A stretch of 63,766 bases of DNA from contig NZ_QLLR01000033.1 in the NCBI RefSeq assembly GCF_003259615.1, positions 1,503-65,268 on the forward strand. Direction: 5' to 3'. Both the position numbers and the translations under genes were made by a program. This document shows, one piece after another, positions 1-9,892 of this stretch. The notes beneath the pieces were generated by a model. That model had not been told where the DNA came from and did no database searches. It was given only the letters and a program-made list of their open reading frames with translations. The DNA comes from Pedobacter cryoconitis (GTDB lineage Bacteria; Bacteroidota; Bacteroidia; Sphingobacteriales; Sphingobacteriaceae). Each line of letters begins with the position of its first letter. Positions within the stretch are counted from its first letter, which is position 1.

Positions 1-546
1 GAGCCTGCCATCACTCATGGAACAATCAATGTTAAACCGGATGTCACAATTGCTTTAACATCAGCGGTAAACACAGATCAGCAGCAGCCATGTATCAACC
101 ATGCGATTAGCCCAATTGAATACCAGGTCATCCATGGAAATACTGTGACGGTAACCGGTTTACCGGCGGAGCTGCGCGGGGTTTATGATCCTGCAACGGG
201 CAAGTTTACAATTACAGGTACGCCATTAGCCGCTGGTCTGATTTCTTACACAGTTATAGCAAGCGGTGATTGTGAGCCTGCCATCACTCATGGTACAATC
301 AATGTTAAACCGGATGTCACAATCACTTTAACATCAGCGGTAAATACAGACCAACAAGAACTATGTATCAACCATGCAATTACCCAAATCGAATATTTAG
401 TAACCCATGGAAATAATGCTACAATAACTGGTTTACCCGCAGAGCTGACAGGAGTTTATAATAATACAACCAACAAGTTTACTATTACTGGTACACCTGC
501 TACTGCCGGTCTGATTACCTATACAATCACTGCAACCGGAGACTGC
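1..546 (+). repeat. Two in-phase 273-bp coding repeats in the adhesin
   Basis: Positions 1-273 and 274-546 are consecutive units of exactly 91 codons. The first 66 or so bases of each (from GAGCCTGCC) are nearly identical at DNA level, so the duplication or gene conversion is recent. A third unit from 547 is more diverged and shorter (about 86 codons). More copies probably lie upstream of the window. Confidence 0.85.
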
Positions 547-2940
547 AAACCGGCAAATATCACTGGTACAATTACCGTCAAACCTAACGTTGAACTCGTG
601 TTAACAACCGGTAGCAACAACCAATCATCCTGTATCAATACACCGATCTCAAACACTACTTACACCGTAACCAATGGAACAGCAGCTGCAACTAACCTAC
701 CTCCCGGTTTAACCCAGAACTTTGCAGACGGCTTATTGACTATCAGCGGAATTCCTTCACAAGCAGGTACATTCCTTTACACAGTTACCGCTACAGGAAA
801 CTGCGGCACTAAAGAACTTCACGCACAAATCAACGTATATCCAAACGCAATCATGGAGCTTACTTCTCCTGCAGAAAGCAATGAACCTGTATTATGTATC
901 AATACACCGCTTAATCCGATAGTTTATAAAATAACAAATGCTACAAGTGCAAACACATCGGCACTGCCATCAGGCCTGACAGGAAACTATAATCCTGATA
1001 CCAAAGAATTTACCATCAGCGGTACACCTTCAATATCCGGAGCTTTCCCTTATACCATAACCACTACCGGAGGTTGCGCATCAGTAACACTTACCGGTAT
1101 AATTAAAGTAAATCCAAATACAACCCTGCAATTAACCTCTGCATCCTCAACTGCAAATCAGACAATATGTGTAAATAGTAATAACCTGCAGACCATTACC
1201 TATCAAACTACAAATGCAACAGCAGCTACAGTCACAGGCTTACCAACGGGATTAATAAGTAAATACGACAATAATCAAATTAAAATAAGCGGAATCCCAG
1301 CACAATCAGGAACATTCAACTATACCGTCAATACTACCGGTTTATGTCAAACCCAGCAACTTAGCGGAACAATAATCGTAACTCCTAATCCAATTGGCTT
1401 TAATGATGTAATCAGTAATCTGACCTGTACAAATAATAGTATTCAATACAATCTGCAAGACAATGTGAACAATACAATTAACGGCGGCAATTCAATTCCT
1501 TCCGTATTTTCATGGACAGTTGCCCCGAATAATAACGTTAAAGGCCTGAACAGCGGTTCTGGAAACAACATTAACGCCACCTTAATCAATACAAGTCATA
1601 CCCCTCAACAGGTTATCTATACCGTAACACCGACTTCGATTACAGGAGGCTGTCCGGGAAATACTTTTACCATTACCGTTAACGTGCCAGTATGTAACAG
1701 CCTGACCCTTACAAAAACTGCGAATGTAACCTTGGTTTCAACAGCAGGAGATCAGATACAATATACGATCACAGTAAAAAATACAGGTACAGCCAACCAT
1801 ACCAACGTTCAGGTAACAGACCCATTTTTAGGCGGTATATTAAGAGACCCGGCCTATGGAGATAATGGAAATGGAATTCTTGAAGCTAATGAATCCTGGG
1901 TGTATACAGGAACCTATCGCGTTACCCAAACAGACATCGATGAAAACGGGAAGCCAAATGCGAAATCGGGTAAAATCATTAACACAGCAAGTTTAACTAC
2001 AGCAGAAATGTCTGCCCCTTTAACAGCAGTTGCTACAGTTGATATTGTGACTAATGGATCAATTGTACTGGTGAAAACAGGCGTGATCAGCAGTGACTTC
2101 TCTACTATCATTTATACTTTCAAAATAACGAATAACGGAAGAGTAAAACTTTATAACCTGAATCTGATGGACACTAAAATTGGTGGACAAATAAACCTCG
2201 GAATCAATGAACTTGCTGCAGGAGCATCTATCACTGTTACCGCAACCTATAAAATTTCAGATGAAGAAAAAAGAGACGGGAGGGTTATCAATAGCGCGAC
2301 TGTTAAAGGAAATACGCCAGCAGGTGATCCTGTGTCCGATATATCAGGTACACAAGCAAATAATGATGAGCCAACAGTTCATATTATCGTAGATGCACCA
2401 CAGGCGATAGATGATAAAGCGGAAGTTCAGATTAATCAAACCGTGGTGATCAATATTGCAGGAAATGATATAGCCTCACTTAGCGGACTGGATAAAGCAA
2501 GTATTGAACATACACAAACATCAAATGGAAAAGTGGAAAGACACAATGACGGGACCATTACTTATACTCCAAATAAAGGATACTCAGGGCAAGACGAATT
2601 CACCTATTACATCTATGACCATAAAGCAGGAACGCCCAACAGAAGTAACAGAGCTACCGTAACCATAAATGTCATTCCAATCGGCTTATTTATTCCAAAT
2701 ACGATCACTCCAAACGGAGACGGTAAAAATGATACTTTCAAAATTATTGGAAGAGAAAGCTTTGATGGAATTGAACTGATGGTCTTTAACCGTTGGGGGA
2801 ACGAAGTTTATAGAAATAACAATTACCTCGATGAATGGGATGGATCTGGATTAACCGAAGGAACCTATTACTATATCATCACTTTGAAAAAAGCTGGAAG
2901 CAAGGTCAATAAAAATGGCTGGATACTTATAAAAAGATAA
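1..2940 (+). CDS. Secreted repeat adhesin with type IX sorting domain, 5' partial
   Basis: The reading frame is open from base 1, so the start lies upstream; 979 codons are visible. Residues 1 to about 460 are tandem Ig-like/putative Ig modules of 80-91 residues (repeated G-L-P, G-T-P and Y-T-V/I motifs, one Cys near each unit start). A PKD-like region follows at about 465-560, then two DUF11-like modules (about 565-780), a cadherin/Big_9-like module (about 799-893, TYTPNKGYSGQDEFTY) and a C-terminal CHU_C / gliding-motility-associated domain (about 895-979, starting FIPNTITPNGDGKNDTFKI, with FNRWGNEVY). This C-terminus is the type B sorting signal of the type IX secretion system, so the protein is inferred to be surface-exposed or secreted. 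The stop overlaps the porP/sprF start by one base (TAATG), which suggests translational coupling. The adhesive role is inferred; the ligand is unknown. Confidence 0.9.
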   Translation, partial: EPAITHGTINVKPDVTIALTSAVNTDQQQPCINHAISPIEYQVIHGNTVTVTGLPAELRGVYDPATGKFTITGTPLAAGLISYTVIASGDCEPAITHGTINVKPDVTITLTSAVNTDQQELCINHAITQIEYLVTHGNNATITGLPAELTGVYNNTTNKFTITGTPATAGLITYTITATGDCKPANITGTITVKPNVELVLTTGSNNQSSCINTPISNTTYTVTNGTAAATNLPPGLTQNFADGLLTISGIPSQAGTFLYTVTATGNCGTKELHAQINVYPNAIMELTSPAESNEPVLCINTPLNPIVYKITNATSANTSALPSGLTGNYNPDTKEFTISGTPSISGAFPYTITTTGGCASVTLTGIIKVNPNTTLQLTSASSTANQTICVNSNNLQTITYQTTNATAATVTGLPTGLISKYDNNQIKISGIPAQSGTFNYTVNTTGLCQTQQLSGTIIVTPNPIGFNDVISNLTCTNNSIQYNLQDNVNNTINGGNSIPSVFSWTVAPNNNVKGLNSGSGNNINATLINTSHTPQQVIYTVTPTSITGGCPGNTFTITVNVPVCNSLTLTKTANVTLVSTAGDQIQYTITVKNTGTANHTNVQVTDPFLGGILRDPAYGDNGNGILEANESWVYTGTYRVTQTDIDENGKPNAKSGKIINTASLTTAEMSAPLTAVATVDIVTNGSIVLVKTGVISSDFSTIIYTFKITNNGRVKLYNLNLMDTKIGGQINLGINELAAGASITVTATYKISDEEKRDGRVINSATVKGNTPAGDPVSDISGTQANNDEPTVHIIVDAPQAIDDKAEVQINQTVVINIAGNDIASLSGLDKASIEHTQTSNGKVERHNDGTITYTPNKGYSGQDEFTYYIYDHKAGTPNRSNRATVTINVIPIGLFIPNTITPNGDGKNDTFKIIGRESFDGIELMVFNRWGNEVYRNNNYLDEWDGSGLTEGTYYYIITLKKAGSKVNKNGWILIKR

Positions 2941-3944
2941 TGAAGAAACTGTATAAAATATTACTGCTCATTTGCTCAATCGGTTTATTTACCGGTCATG
3001 CTTCTGCGCAGCAAAATATTCAGTTCTCCCAGTATATATTTAATACCCTGAGCGTAAATCCTGCATATGCAGGCTATAAAGAAGAATGGTTCGCTCAAAT
3101 GGCACTGCGTAACCAATGGGTGGGAATTCAAGGCGCACCTAAAACCGGGCAAATCTCTATTGATGGAATTCTGGACCCGCAGACCACCAAACATGGAGTT
3201 GGCGTGCAAATCACGTCCGATAAATTAGGCCCCCAGACTTCCAACTCAATTACCCTGAATTATGCCTTCAGGATACAACTCGATGGAGCAGATACACGTC
3301 GTTTGAGTTTTGGCTTAGGCGTAGGAGCAGCACAATACGGATTGGACGGCACTGCGCTGACCACAGTTGACGGAGGAGACGGCTCAGTCCCAACAGGAGG
3401 TTCCAGTAAACTTACCCCAGACTTCCGCGCTGGTATTTACTATACTACCCCTTATTGGTATGCCGGTATCTCAGCACTTAACCTGTTATCCAATAGTAAA
3501 GCTGTGGATGATTACCGCAGAGGTACTAACATTGCTGATAACATTGTCCGGACCAGGCATATGTACTTTGTGGCAGGCGCACTGATTAATGCCTCTACAG
3601 ACCTGCGCTTCAGACCAAGTATAATGATCAGAGAAGATTTTAAAGGGCCCACCAATGCGGATTTTAATATCATGGCTATATTTAATGATAAAATCTGGCT
3701 TGGCGGAGGGTATCGCACAAGTATCAAAGCATTTAAAAAAGAATATCAAAATACCGATGTAACCAGTCAGGCCGCACTGATTGCAATTGCTCAGTTTTAT
3801 GTAAATGAACGCTTCAGGATAGGTTATTCCTATGATTACGCACTATCCAAACTCAACGGATACCAATCAGGAACACATGAAATTACTGTAGGGATAGCCT
3901 TTGGAAAAGCTCCTAAATCATCCATCTGTCCAAGAGTATTCTAA
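2940..3944 (+). CDS. PorP/SprF-family type IX secretion outer membrane protein
   Basis: 334 residues with a signal peptide at 1-24 (ends GHASAQ). It then shows the family start QQNIQFSQYIFNTLSVNPAYAGY and alternating beta-strands ending in a C-terminal barrel strand (HEITVGIAFGK). PorP/SprF proteins sit in the outer membrane. Each is typically encoded directly after a large CHU_C-bearing adhesin, which they help to export or anchor. That is exactly the arrangement here, with a one-base overlap to the upstream gene. The partner assignment is inferred from this adjacency. The gene converges on the next gene with only four bases between stops and no visible terminator. Confidence 0.93.
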   Translation: MKKLYKILLLICSIGLFTGHASAQQNIQFSQYIFNTLSVNPAYAGYKEEWFAQMALRNQWVGIQGAPKTGQISIDGILDPQTTKHGVGVQITSDKLGPQTSNSITLNYAFRIQLDGADTRRLSFGLGVGAAQYGLDGTALTTVDGGDGSVPTGGSSKLTPDFRAGIYYTTPYWYAGISALNLLSNSKAVDDYRRGTNIADNIVRTRHMYFVAGALINASTDLRFRPSIMIREDFKGPTNADFNIMAIFNDKIWLGGGYRTSIKAFKKEYQNTDVTSQAALIAIAQFYVNERFRIGYSYDYALSKLNGYQSGTHEITVGIAFGKAPKSSICPRVF

Positions 3945-3948
3945 AAAT

Positions 3949-5319
3949 CTAGCCTGGTCCTTCCATACTATATAATAATATTTCCAGCGCCATATCATCC
4001 ACATCTTTGCTTGAATTACTCAAAACAACCAAACCAGCTTGCTTTTCCTTTATAAAAGCACAGTAACTTCTGAAACCTGCAGTTCCTCCATTATGCCAGA
4101 TAATAGTATCATCGTTAAAAAACTGAGTGACCCAGGCGAGTCCGCGTCCATAGCCAGCCTGAACATCAGTCTGGTGATGGGTTAACGAAAAATCTTTAGT
4201 ATAATCATTGATATTTGCACGAAGATAAATTAGCATATCATCCAGATCAGACTTTAATCCGCCGGCAGCCTTAAAAGCCCCTAAATCCCAATAACCTGCA
4301 GCTTCACCACTTTCGTGATCGTAGCCGGCAACAAAAGAATCCTGATGACTTGCAGGAACTTCATAAGTTGTATTTTTCATTCCCAATGGAACAGTAATCA
4401 CTTCCTCAAGCAACTTTTTTAGCGGAAGCTGATAAAGGTCTTCCAGTATCATCCCCAGAATAGCAAAACCAAGATTTGAATATTCTGCCCTTGTACCCGG
4501 AGGCTCATCCAGCACGAAACCTTCCAGGTATTCAACAATCATTTCCTTCGAATAATTCAGATAAGGATTGTTCTCCTCATAACCTTTATGATCTTCAAAA
4601 TTCTCAGGAAGTCCGGGTAAACCAGAAGTATGGTTACAAAGATCTATAACCCTGATAGGTGTTCCTTCAAATTGCAGATTTTGATAACCTCCTGATAAGT
4701 ATTTTCTTATATCATCATTTAATTTGATTTTGCCCTGATTGATCGCATGCGCAAGTATAATAGCTGTAAAAGTCTTGGAAACTGAGCCGATTTCATAAAG
4801 AGAATGACTGTCTGGCAAAGTGCCGTTTTCCTGTTGTATTTCACCATAAAAGAACTTTTCAGTATGTGTTCCATGGATCAACCCGATGCTCAGGCTCCGG
4901 TTATTGGGGTCCTGAAGATATTTGATAGCCAGCTGATCAACAAAACGCTGTAGAGGAGTCTCTAATAAATTGGTGGATAAAATTGTGAGCGGATCTCTGC
5001 TGTTTAAAATTTCCTCTTCCTCATGAACCGGTTCCCAATTTACTAAAGCAAGCAGATTATCCGCTGTTAAAGTTATCTTTAAAGAGAGCTCCCCATATTT
5101 GAAATTTATAAGATACGCCGATACTTCTTGCTCAGTCTCTAGAAATTCCCACGAAATAATCTCTCCAAGACCTCGCTTTAAATCATACTTATAAAAGTCC
5201 ATGACCGTCTTTTCAGCAACATGCTGCTTAAATTCATCAGCATGCAGCAAATAGATTTCAGAAAACTGATCATGGTTATAAAATCCGGCCAGCTGGCTGA
5301 TCATTTGTTCAGGATTCAT
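3949..5319 (-). CDS. Serine hydrolase, beta-lactamase/class C PBP-like
   Basis: 456 residues. The C-terminal two thirds carry the serine beta-lactamase-like signatures: S179-V-S-K182 (SxxK), Y280-S-N (YxN) and H409-N-G-G in place of KTG. This combination is typical of the class C/esterase-like family that includes peptidases and esterases. Residues 1 to about 100 form a small alpha/beta module resembling DUF3887-type domains seen before such hydrolases. No signal peptide is obvious, which is unusual for a penicillin-binding-type protein; a cytoplasmic esterase or peptidase role is possible. It lies 12 bases downstream of the tesA-like gene on the same strand and is probably co-transcribed with it. 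The substrate cannot be read from sequence. Confidence 0.85.
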   Translation of the reverse strand: MNPEQMISQLAGFYNHDQFSEIYLLHADEFKQHVAEKTVMDFYKYDLKRGLGEIISWEFLETEQEVSAYLINFKYGELSLKITLTADNLLALVNWEPVHEEEEILNSRDPLTILSTNLLETPLQRFVDQLAIKYLQDPNNRSLSIGLIHGTHTEKFFYGEIQQENGTLPDSHSLYEIGSVSKTFTAIILAHAINQGKIKLNDDIRKYLSGGYQNLQFEGTPIRVIDLCNHTSGLPGLPENFEDHKGYEENNPYLNYSKEMIVEYLEGFVLDEPPGTRAEYSNLGFAILGMILEDLYQLPLKKLLEEVITVPLGMKNTTYEVPASHQDSFVAGYDHESGEAAGYWDLGAFKAAGGLKSDLDDMLIYLRANINDYTKDFSLTHHQTDVQAGYGRGLAWVTQFFNDDTIIWHNGGTAGFRSYCAFIKEKQAGLVVLSNSSKDVDDMALEILLYSMEGPG

Positions 5320-5331
5320 AAGGCCAGTAAA

Positions 5332-6039
5332 TTACAACTCAGGCTTCAATTTTGTCCATACATTCTCTGCAACTATTTTGTGGCCTTCCGGTGTCGGATG
5401 AATTCCGTCTTTCTGATTTAAACGTGGGATGCCACCTACATTTTTCAATAAGAAAGGCAAGAATTCCATGTTGTTCTTTTTAGCAAGTGCAGGGAAAATT
5501 GCCGCAAAAGCTTTGGTGTATTTTTCGCCCATACTTGGCGGCATCTGCATTCCGGTAAGCAATAATTTTGCTTTTGGATATTTCTTTTTGACCTGATCCA
5601 CAACGGCCTGTAAATTTGCTGCTGTTTCTGCTACAGGAACACCTCTTAAACCATCATTAGCACCTAATTCCAACACGAAAATATCTATTGGTTGTTTCAG
5701 CAGCCAGTTGATCCGGCTTTTTCCTGCCGCAGAAGTCTCCCCGCTTAAACCGCCATTAATTACTTTATATGGTAAATGCAGAGAATCAATTTTTTGCTGG
5801 ATCAGTGCAGGAAAAGCCTGCTCAGGATTTATACCCAGGCCAGCCGTCAAACTGGTTCCGAAAAACAGGATATGTTTAACGGAGTCCTGCGCTGGTAAAT
5901 GACTGGCCTGAACAGAATCTTTAACCTGAGCCGTTGCAGTTTGATCAGTTTTTTTATCCATGTCACCACAACTGGACAGCATCGCGGCAACTATTATTAA
6001 AACGATGTAATTATAACGTAACTTAATGCTCTTCATCAT
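5332..6039 (-). CDS. tesA: SGNH/GDSL arylesterase-lysophospholipase, lipoprotein
   Basis: 235 residues. The N-terminus is a lipoprotein signal ending in Cys24 (AMLSSC), so anchoring in the envelope is expected. Block I is GTSL (Ser63 nucleophile), block III is GAND (Asn128, Asp129) and block V is DGIHP (Asp211, His214); all SGNH catalytic residues are present. This is the TesA/arylesterase branch. As in proteobacteria, it lies next to a YbbA/YbbP-type ABC pair, here divergently. The gene starts 91 bases from the ABC gene start. A preceding Met pair leaves the first residue uncertain by one codon. Confidence 0.88.
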   Translation of the reverse strand: MMKSIKLRYNYIVLIIVAAMLSSCGDMDKKTDQTATAQVKDSVQASHLPAQDSVKHILFFGTSLTAGLGINPEQAFPALIQQKIDSLHLPYKVINGGLSGETSAAGKSRINWLLKQPIDIFVLELGANDGLRGVPVAETAANLQAVVDQVKKKYPKAKLLLTGMQMPPSMGEKYTKAFAAIFPALAKKNNMEFLPFLLKNVGGIPRLNQKDGIHPTPEGHKIVAENVWTKLKPEL

Positions 6040-6130
6040 ATAAAAGGATTGGTTTTTGATATATTAACGGTAACAAAATACCATCTGTTGCGTCAAATAT
6101 CAATAAATATCATCATTTAACCTTATTTCT

Positions 6131-6820
6131 TTGGAAACCATCTTAAATATAAAAGAAGTCAGTAAACAATATAAAAGTGCAGCTTCCTCACTGACTATAC
6201 TTGATCATATCAATTTTTCTATCCAAAAAGGCTCTACTGTATCAATAACAGGACCTTCAGGCAGCGGAAAAACTACACTTTTAGGTTTATGTGCCGGATT
6301 AGACCGGGCTACTTCCGGTAGTGTAGAATTAAACAATGTGGTACTAGATCAGCTTTCCGAAGACGAAAGAGCTGCAGTCCGTAACCGTTATGTAGGCTTC
6401 ATTTTTCAAAACTTTCAGTTGCTGCCAACATTAACTGCCATAGAGAATATTATGGTTCCGCTTGAACTCAGAGGCGAGAAAAATATCCGTCCGCGGGCAA
6501 TGGAATTATTAGACAAAGTAGGCTTAACGGATCGTGCCAACCATTACCCTGTGCAACTTTCCGGAGGAGAACAACAACGCGTGTCTTTAGCAAGAGCCTT
6601 TTCTAATACCCCGGCAATCTTATTTGCCGATGAACCCACAGGAAATCTGGATGGAGAAACCAGTGAAAAAGTAATCCGTCTTCTTTTCGATCTGAATAAA
6701 GAAGCAGGAACAACTCTTGTAATCGTTACCCATGATCTGGAACTGGCCTCGCGGACCGACAGGATTATCAAGTTGAAAAGTGGAGTAATAATAGCTGACG
6801 AACAAAAAACTTATGCCTGA
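6131..6820 (+). CDS. ABC transporter ATPase, LolD/YbbA type
   Basis: 229 residues with Walker A GPSGSGKTT (41-49), Q-loop FQNFQL, signature LSGGEQQ (143-149), Walker B ILFADEPT (163-170) and switch His201. These match the MacB/LolD/YbbA class of ATPases that drive FtsX-fold permeases. The only plausible start is TTG at 6131, since no in-frame ATG precedes the Walker A motif and the sequence from this TTG matches the family N-terminus. It overlaps the permease gene by 8 bases, so the two are co-translated. With the divergent tesA it reproduces the tesA-ybbA-ybbP neighbourhood. A role in extracting lipids or lipoproteins from the inner membrane is inferred, not shown. Confidence 0.9.
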   Translation: METILNIKEVSKQYKSAASSLTILDHINFSIQKGSTVSITGPSGSGKTTLLGLCAGLDRATSGSVELNNVVLDQLSEDERAAVRNRYVGFIFQNFQLLPTLTAIENIMVPLELRGEKNIRPRAMELLDKVGLTDRANHYPVQLSGGEQQRVSLARAFSNTPAILFADEPTGNLDGETSEKVIRLLFDLNKEAGTTLVIVTHDLELASRTDRIIKLKSGVIIADEQKTYA

Positions 6821-9413
6821 TCAACTACCTGTTTTCCGAAAAACTGTCCCTGTTTCCTGGTTATTTAAAATGGCATGGCGGGATAGCCGTAAAAACCGTT
6901 CCAGGCTATTTCTTTTTACGTCCTCTATTATTTTGGGGATTGCAGCTTTGGTGGCTGTCTATTCTTTCAGCGATAACCTGCAGCGGGATATTGATGAACA
7001 AGCTAAAACATTAACCGGGGCAGATCTGATTATTGATAGCCGCAAAGAGATCAGCGCACCAGTATTGGCGGTGCTGGATACTTTAGGGGATCAGCGTGCA
7101 AAAGAACAGAGTTTCCCTTCGATGCTTTATTTTATCAAAGGACAGGGGAGCCGTTTAGTTCAAATTAAGGCACTCGAAGGTCTGTATCCCTTTTATGGAA
7201 CTATCGAAACAAGTCCCAAAGCCGCTGCTAAACAATTCGATCAGGGAAGAAACGCGCTCGTGGATAAAACCGTGATGCTTCAATTTAATGCTAAACCTGG
7301 TGACTCCGTCCAAATTGGTAAACTTAACTTCGCGATTGCAGGTTATTTAGAACAGGCACCCGGACAATCGGGGATTATGGCTTCGATTTCACCCGTTGTT
7401 TATATTCCTTTCCGATATTTAAAACAGACCGGACTTGCCCAGTTTGGCAGCAGGATCCACTATTCCTTCTATTATAAATTCAATCAATCAGCAGCCATCC
7501 CTCTTTTGTTAAAAAAGATCAAGCCTGTTTTGGATAAAGAGGGGCTTGACCACGAAACCATTGCTTCTAAAAAACAAAGTACAGGCCGTTCCTTTCAAGA
7601 TCTGACTCAATTTCTTTCACTTGCAGGATTTATTGCTTTATTATTAGGCTGTATTGGCGTAGGAAGTGCAATTCACGTTTACATCAGTGAAAAACTCGCT
7701 GCGATTGCGACCTTACGCTGCCTGGGGGTAAGTGCCTGGGAAGCCTTCTTTATTTACCTCATTCAATTGACTTTTATAGGCTTTGCAGGCGCAGTTGCAG
7801 GGGCAATAATTGGTTCCGGACTGCAGTTTTTATTACCTTATGTGCTGAAAGATTTTCTGCCGGTAGATTTCAATATGCAGGTTTCCTGGATGGCTATATT
7901 TCAGGGCATTATAACAGGAGTGGTGATTGCTATACTTTTTGCTTTACCCTCGCTGTTATCGGTTCGCCGTATATCTCCGCTCAATGCTATAAGACTATCT
8001 TTTGAGGAAGTTAAATTAAAAGCAGACCCGCTGAAAATTATAGTTTATCTGATCATTTTCCTATTCATACTGGGTTTTACTTATCTCCAGATGAACAGTT
8101 GGCTGCAAGCACTTATCTTTTCAGTCGCACTGGTGCTCACGATATTAATATTTTATGGGCTATCAATTCTATTATTAGCGCTGGTTAAAAAAACGATCCC
8201 CAAAGGTATTGCCTACACCTGGAGACAGGGATTCTCTAACCTTTACCGGCCAAATAACCTGACGCTTATGCTCATTGTGGCTATTGGTTTATCAACCACG
8301 CTGATTGCTACACTGTATTTCGTTCAGGGAATACTGATCAATAAAGTAACTATTTCCTCCGGAAAAGATCAGCCTAATATGGCTCTTTTTGATATTCAGG
8401 ACGATCAGGTGAAAGCCGTAAATGCAATGGCTGAACAGTATCATTTGCCTTTAATGAATCAGGTTGCTGTAGTCACTATGCGGCTGGAAGAAATCAATGG
8501 CAAAACAGCTGCACAATTAGCAGTGGCTGATAGTTTAAAAAAGAAACAGCCTGAAAGTGAGAAGAATCAAAAGCGGGAAAGCTCTTCTTCTGCTTTTAAG
8601 AATGAGATCAGGGCTACCTTTCAAACAGAACTGACCAGTGCAGAGAAAGTTACAGCCGGAAAGTGGGTTGGGAAAGTTAACTACCCGAAGGACATCGTTT
8701 ATATCTCGCTTGATGAACGTTACGCAGAAAGGATTGGGGTGAAAGTCGGCGATAAAATGCTATTTAATGTCCAGGGAATGATGATTCCTACCGTTATTGG
8801 AAGCCTTCGGAAAGTGGAGTGGGGGAAGGTACAAACCAATTTTCGTGTTTTATTTCCTGCTGGTGTTTTAGAAGAAGCGCCTAAATTTCATGTGCTGATG
8901 ACTAAAATACCTGATGCACAGGCTTCCGCGAAATTCCAGGCAGCTATAGTCCGGAGTTTTCCGAACATTTCAGTCATTGACCTTGGGCTGGTACTGCAGG
9001 TTTTGGATACCTTACTGGGTAAAATCAGTTTCGTCATTCGTTTCATGGCCTCATTCAGCATTATTACAGGATGGATAGTATTGATTTCTGCCGTGCGCAG
9101 CAGTAAAAACCAAAGACTACGCGAAATTGTACTGCTGAGGACCATTGGTGCAAAAGGAACACAGATTCTTGCCATTACAGCTATTGAATATTTGTTCCTG
9201 GGTGTACTTTCTGCGGCTGCGGGAATGGTCATTGCCATGGCAGGGAGCTGGGCATTGGCAACGTATATTTTCGATGCAGTTTTTACGCCGGGACTTTTAC
9301 CCGTAGTGTCATTATTTAGTGCAGTGACCTTGATTGTAGTAATTACAGGAATGAGCAGCAGTGCAGGAATATTAAAGTATCCACCTTTAGAAGTCTTAAG
9401 AAAAGATAGTTAA
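6813..9413 (+). CDS. FtsX-like ABC permease, YbbP type
   Basis: 866 residues. An N-terminal membrane segment (about 25-50) is followed by a periplasmic MacB_PCD-like domain, then three helices around 265-385. A central pair lies around 405-455, then a second large soluble loop (about 500-730), and three final helices (about 745-860). The duplicated FtsX layout is that of YbbP-type permeases. A hydrophilic Lys/Glu/Ser-rich stretch at about 570-590 interrupts the second loop and looks like a lineage-specific insertion. It is the membrane partner of the ATPase that overlaps its start. The substrate is unknown. Confidence 0.88.
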   Translation: MPDQLPVFRKTVPVSWLFKMAWRDSRKNRSRLFLFTSSIILGIAALVAVYSFSDNLQRDIDEQAKTLTGADLIIDSRKEISAPVLAVLDTLGDQRAKEQSFPSMLYFIKGQGSRLVQIKALEGLYPFYGTIETSPKAAAKQFDQGRNALVDKTVMLQFNAKPGDSVQIGKLNFAIAGYLEQAPGQSGIMASISPVVYIPFRYLKQTGLAQFGSRIHYSFYYKFNQSAAIPLLLKKIKPVLDKEGLDHETIASKKQSTGRSFQDLTQFLSLAGFIALLLGCIGVGSAIHVYISEKLAAIATLRCLGVSAWEAFFIYLIQLTFIGFAGAVAGAIIGSGLQFLLPYVLKDFLPVDFNMQVSWMAIFQGIITGVVIAILFALPSLLSVRRISPLNAIRLSFEEVKLKADPLKIIVYLIIFLFILGFTYLQMNSWLQALIFSVALVLTILIFYGLSILLLALVKKTIPKGIAYTWRQGFSNLYRPNNLTLMLIVAIGLSTTLIATLYFVQGILINKVTISSGKDQPNMALFDIQDDQVKAVNAMAEQYHLPLMNQVAVVTMRLEEINGKTAAQLAVADSLKKKQPESEKNQKRESSSSAFKNEIRATFQTELTSAEKVTAGKWVGKVNYPKDIVYISLDERYAERIGVKVGDKMLFNVQGMMIPTVIGSLRKVEWGKVQTNFRVLFPAGVLEEAPKFHVLMTKIPDAQASAKFQAAIVRSFPNISVIDLGLVLQVLDTLLGKISFVIRFMASFSIITGWIVLISAVRSSKNQRLREIVLLRTIGAKGTQILAITAIEYLFLGVLSAAAGMVIAMAGSWALATYIFDAVFTPGLLPVVSLFSAVTLIVVITGMSSSAGILKYPPLEVLRKDS

Positions 9414-9460
9414 CAGAAAATGTTCTTAAACAGTGAAATTCGGAACAATGTTTGCATATT

Positions 9461-9482
9461 GTGTGAAAATTTAGATTCACAC
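9461..9482. promoter_or_regulatory. Inverted repeat upstream of response regulator
   Basis: GTGTGAA, 8 bases, TTCACAC: a perfect 7-bp inverted repeat ending 11 bases before the start codon at 9494. The position would suit an operator overlapping the promoter or ribosome-binding region. No regulator can be named. Confidence 0.35.
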
Positions 9483-9493
9483 CAAAACATATT

Positions 9494-9856
9494 ATGAAGA
9501 AAAGAATACACGTTTTAGAAGATGACCAGGATATAAGATACATTATTGAATTTTTATTAAAAGATGAAGGATATGAATTACAACTATCCTCCACTTTTGC
9601 AGAACTAAAAAGTAAACTAAACGATGCGTTGCCAGATTTGTTCATCATTGATGTGATGCTGCCTGACGGAAACGGAATTGAAATTTGTGATGATTTGAAA
9701 ACTGATATGTTCACTAAACATATTCCTGTGATTGTGATGTCAGCAAATCCTGAAAGTAAAGAGAAAAGCGTTACTGCACAGGCTGATGCCTATATCAGTA
9801 AACCATTTGATCTTGATTATGTTGTGAAAAGAATAGAAAGATTATTGGTTAAATAA
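9494..9856 (+). CDS. Single-domain response regulator (CheY-like receiver)
   Basis: 120 residues, only a receiver domain. It has the acidic pocket E9-D10-D11, phospho-acceptor Asp53 (LFIIDVMLPDG) and the conserved Lys103 (ISKPFD). There is no output domain, so signalling must pass to another protein. No histidine kinase lies nearby. It has a short inverted repeat just upstream and its own transcription unit. A role in a phosphorelay or in stress or motility control is possible, but the sequence does not say which. Confidence 0.88.
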   Translation: MKKRIHVLEDDQDIRYIIEFLLKDEGYELQLSSTFAELKSKLNDALPDLFIIDVMLPDGNGIEICDDLKTDMFTKHIPVIVMSANPESKEKSVTAQADAYISKPFDLDYVVKRIERLLVK

Positions 9857-9892
9857 GGTCTTAAAAGCCCCCTGTTTGCCTAAATATAAAAA

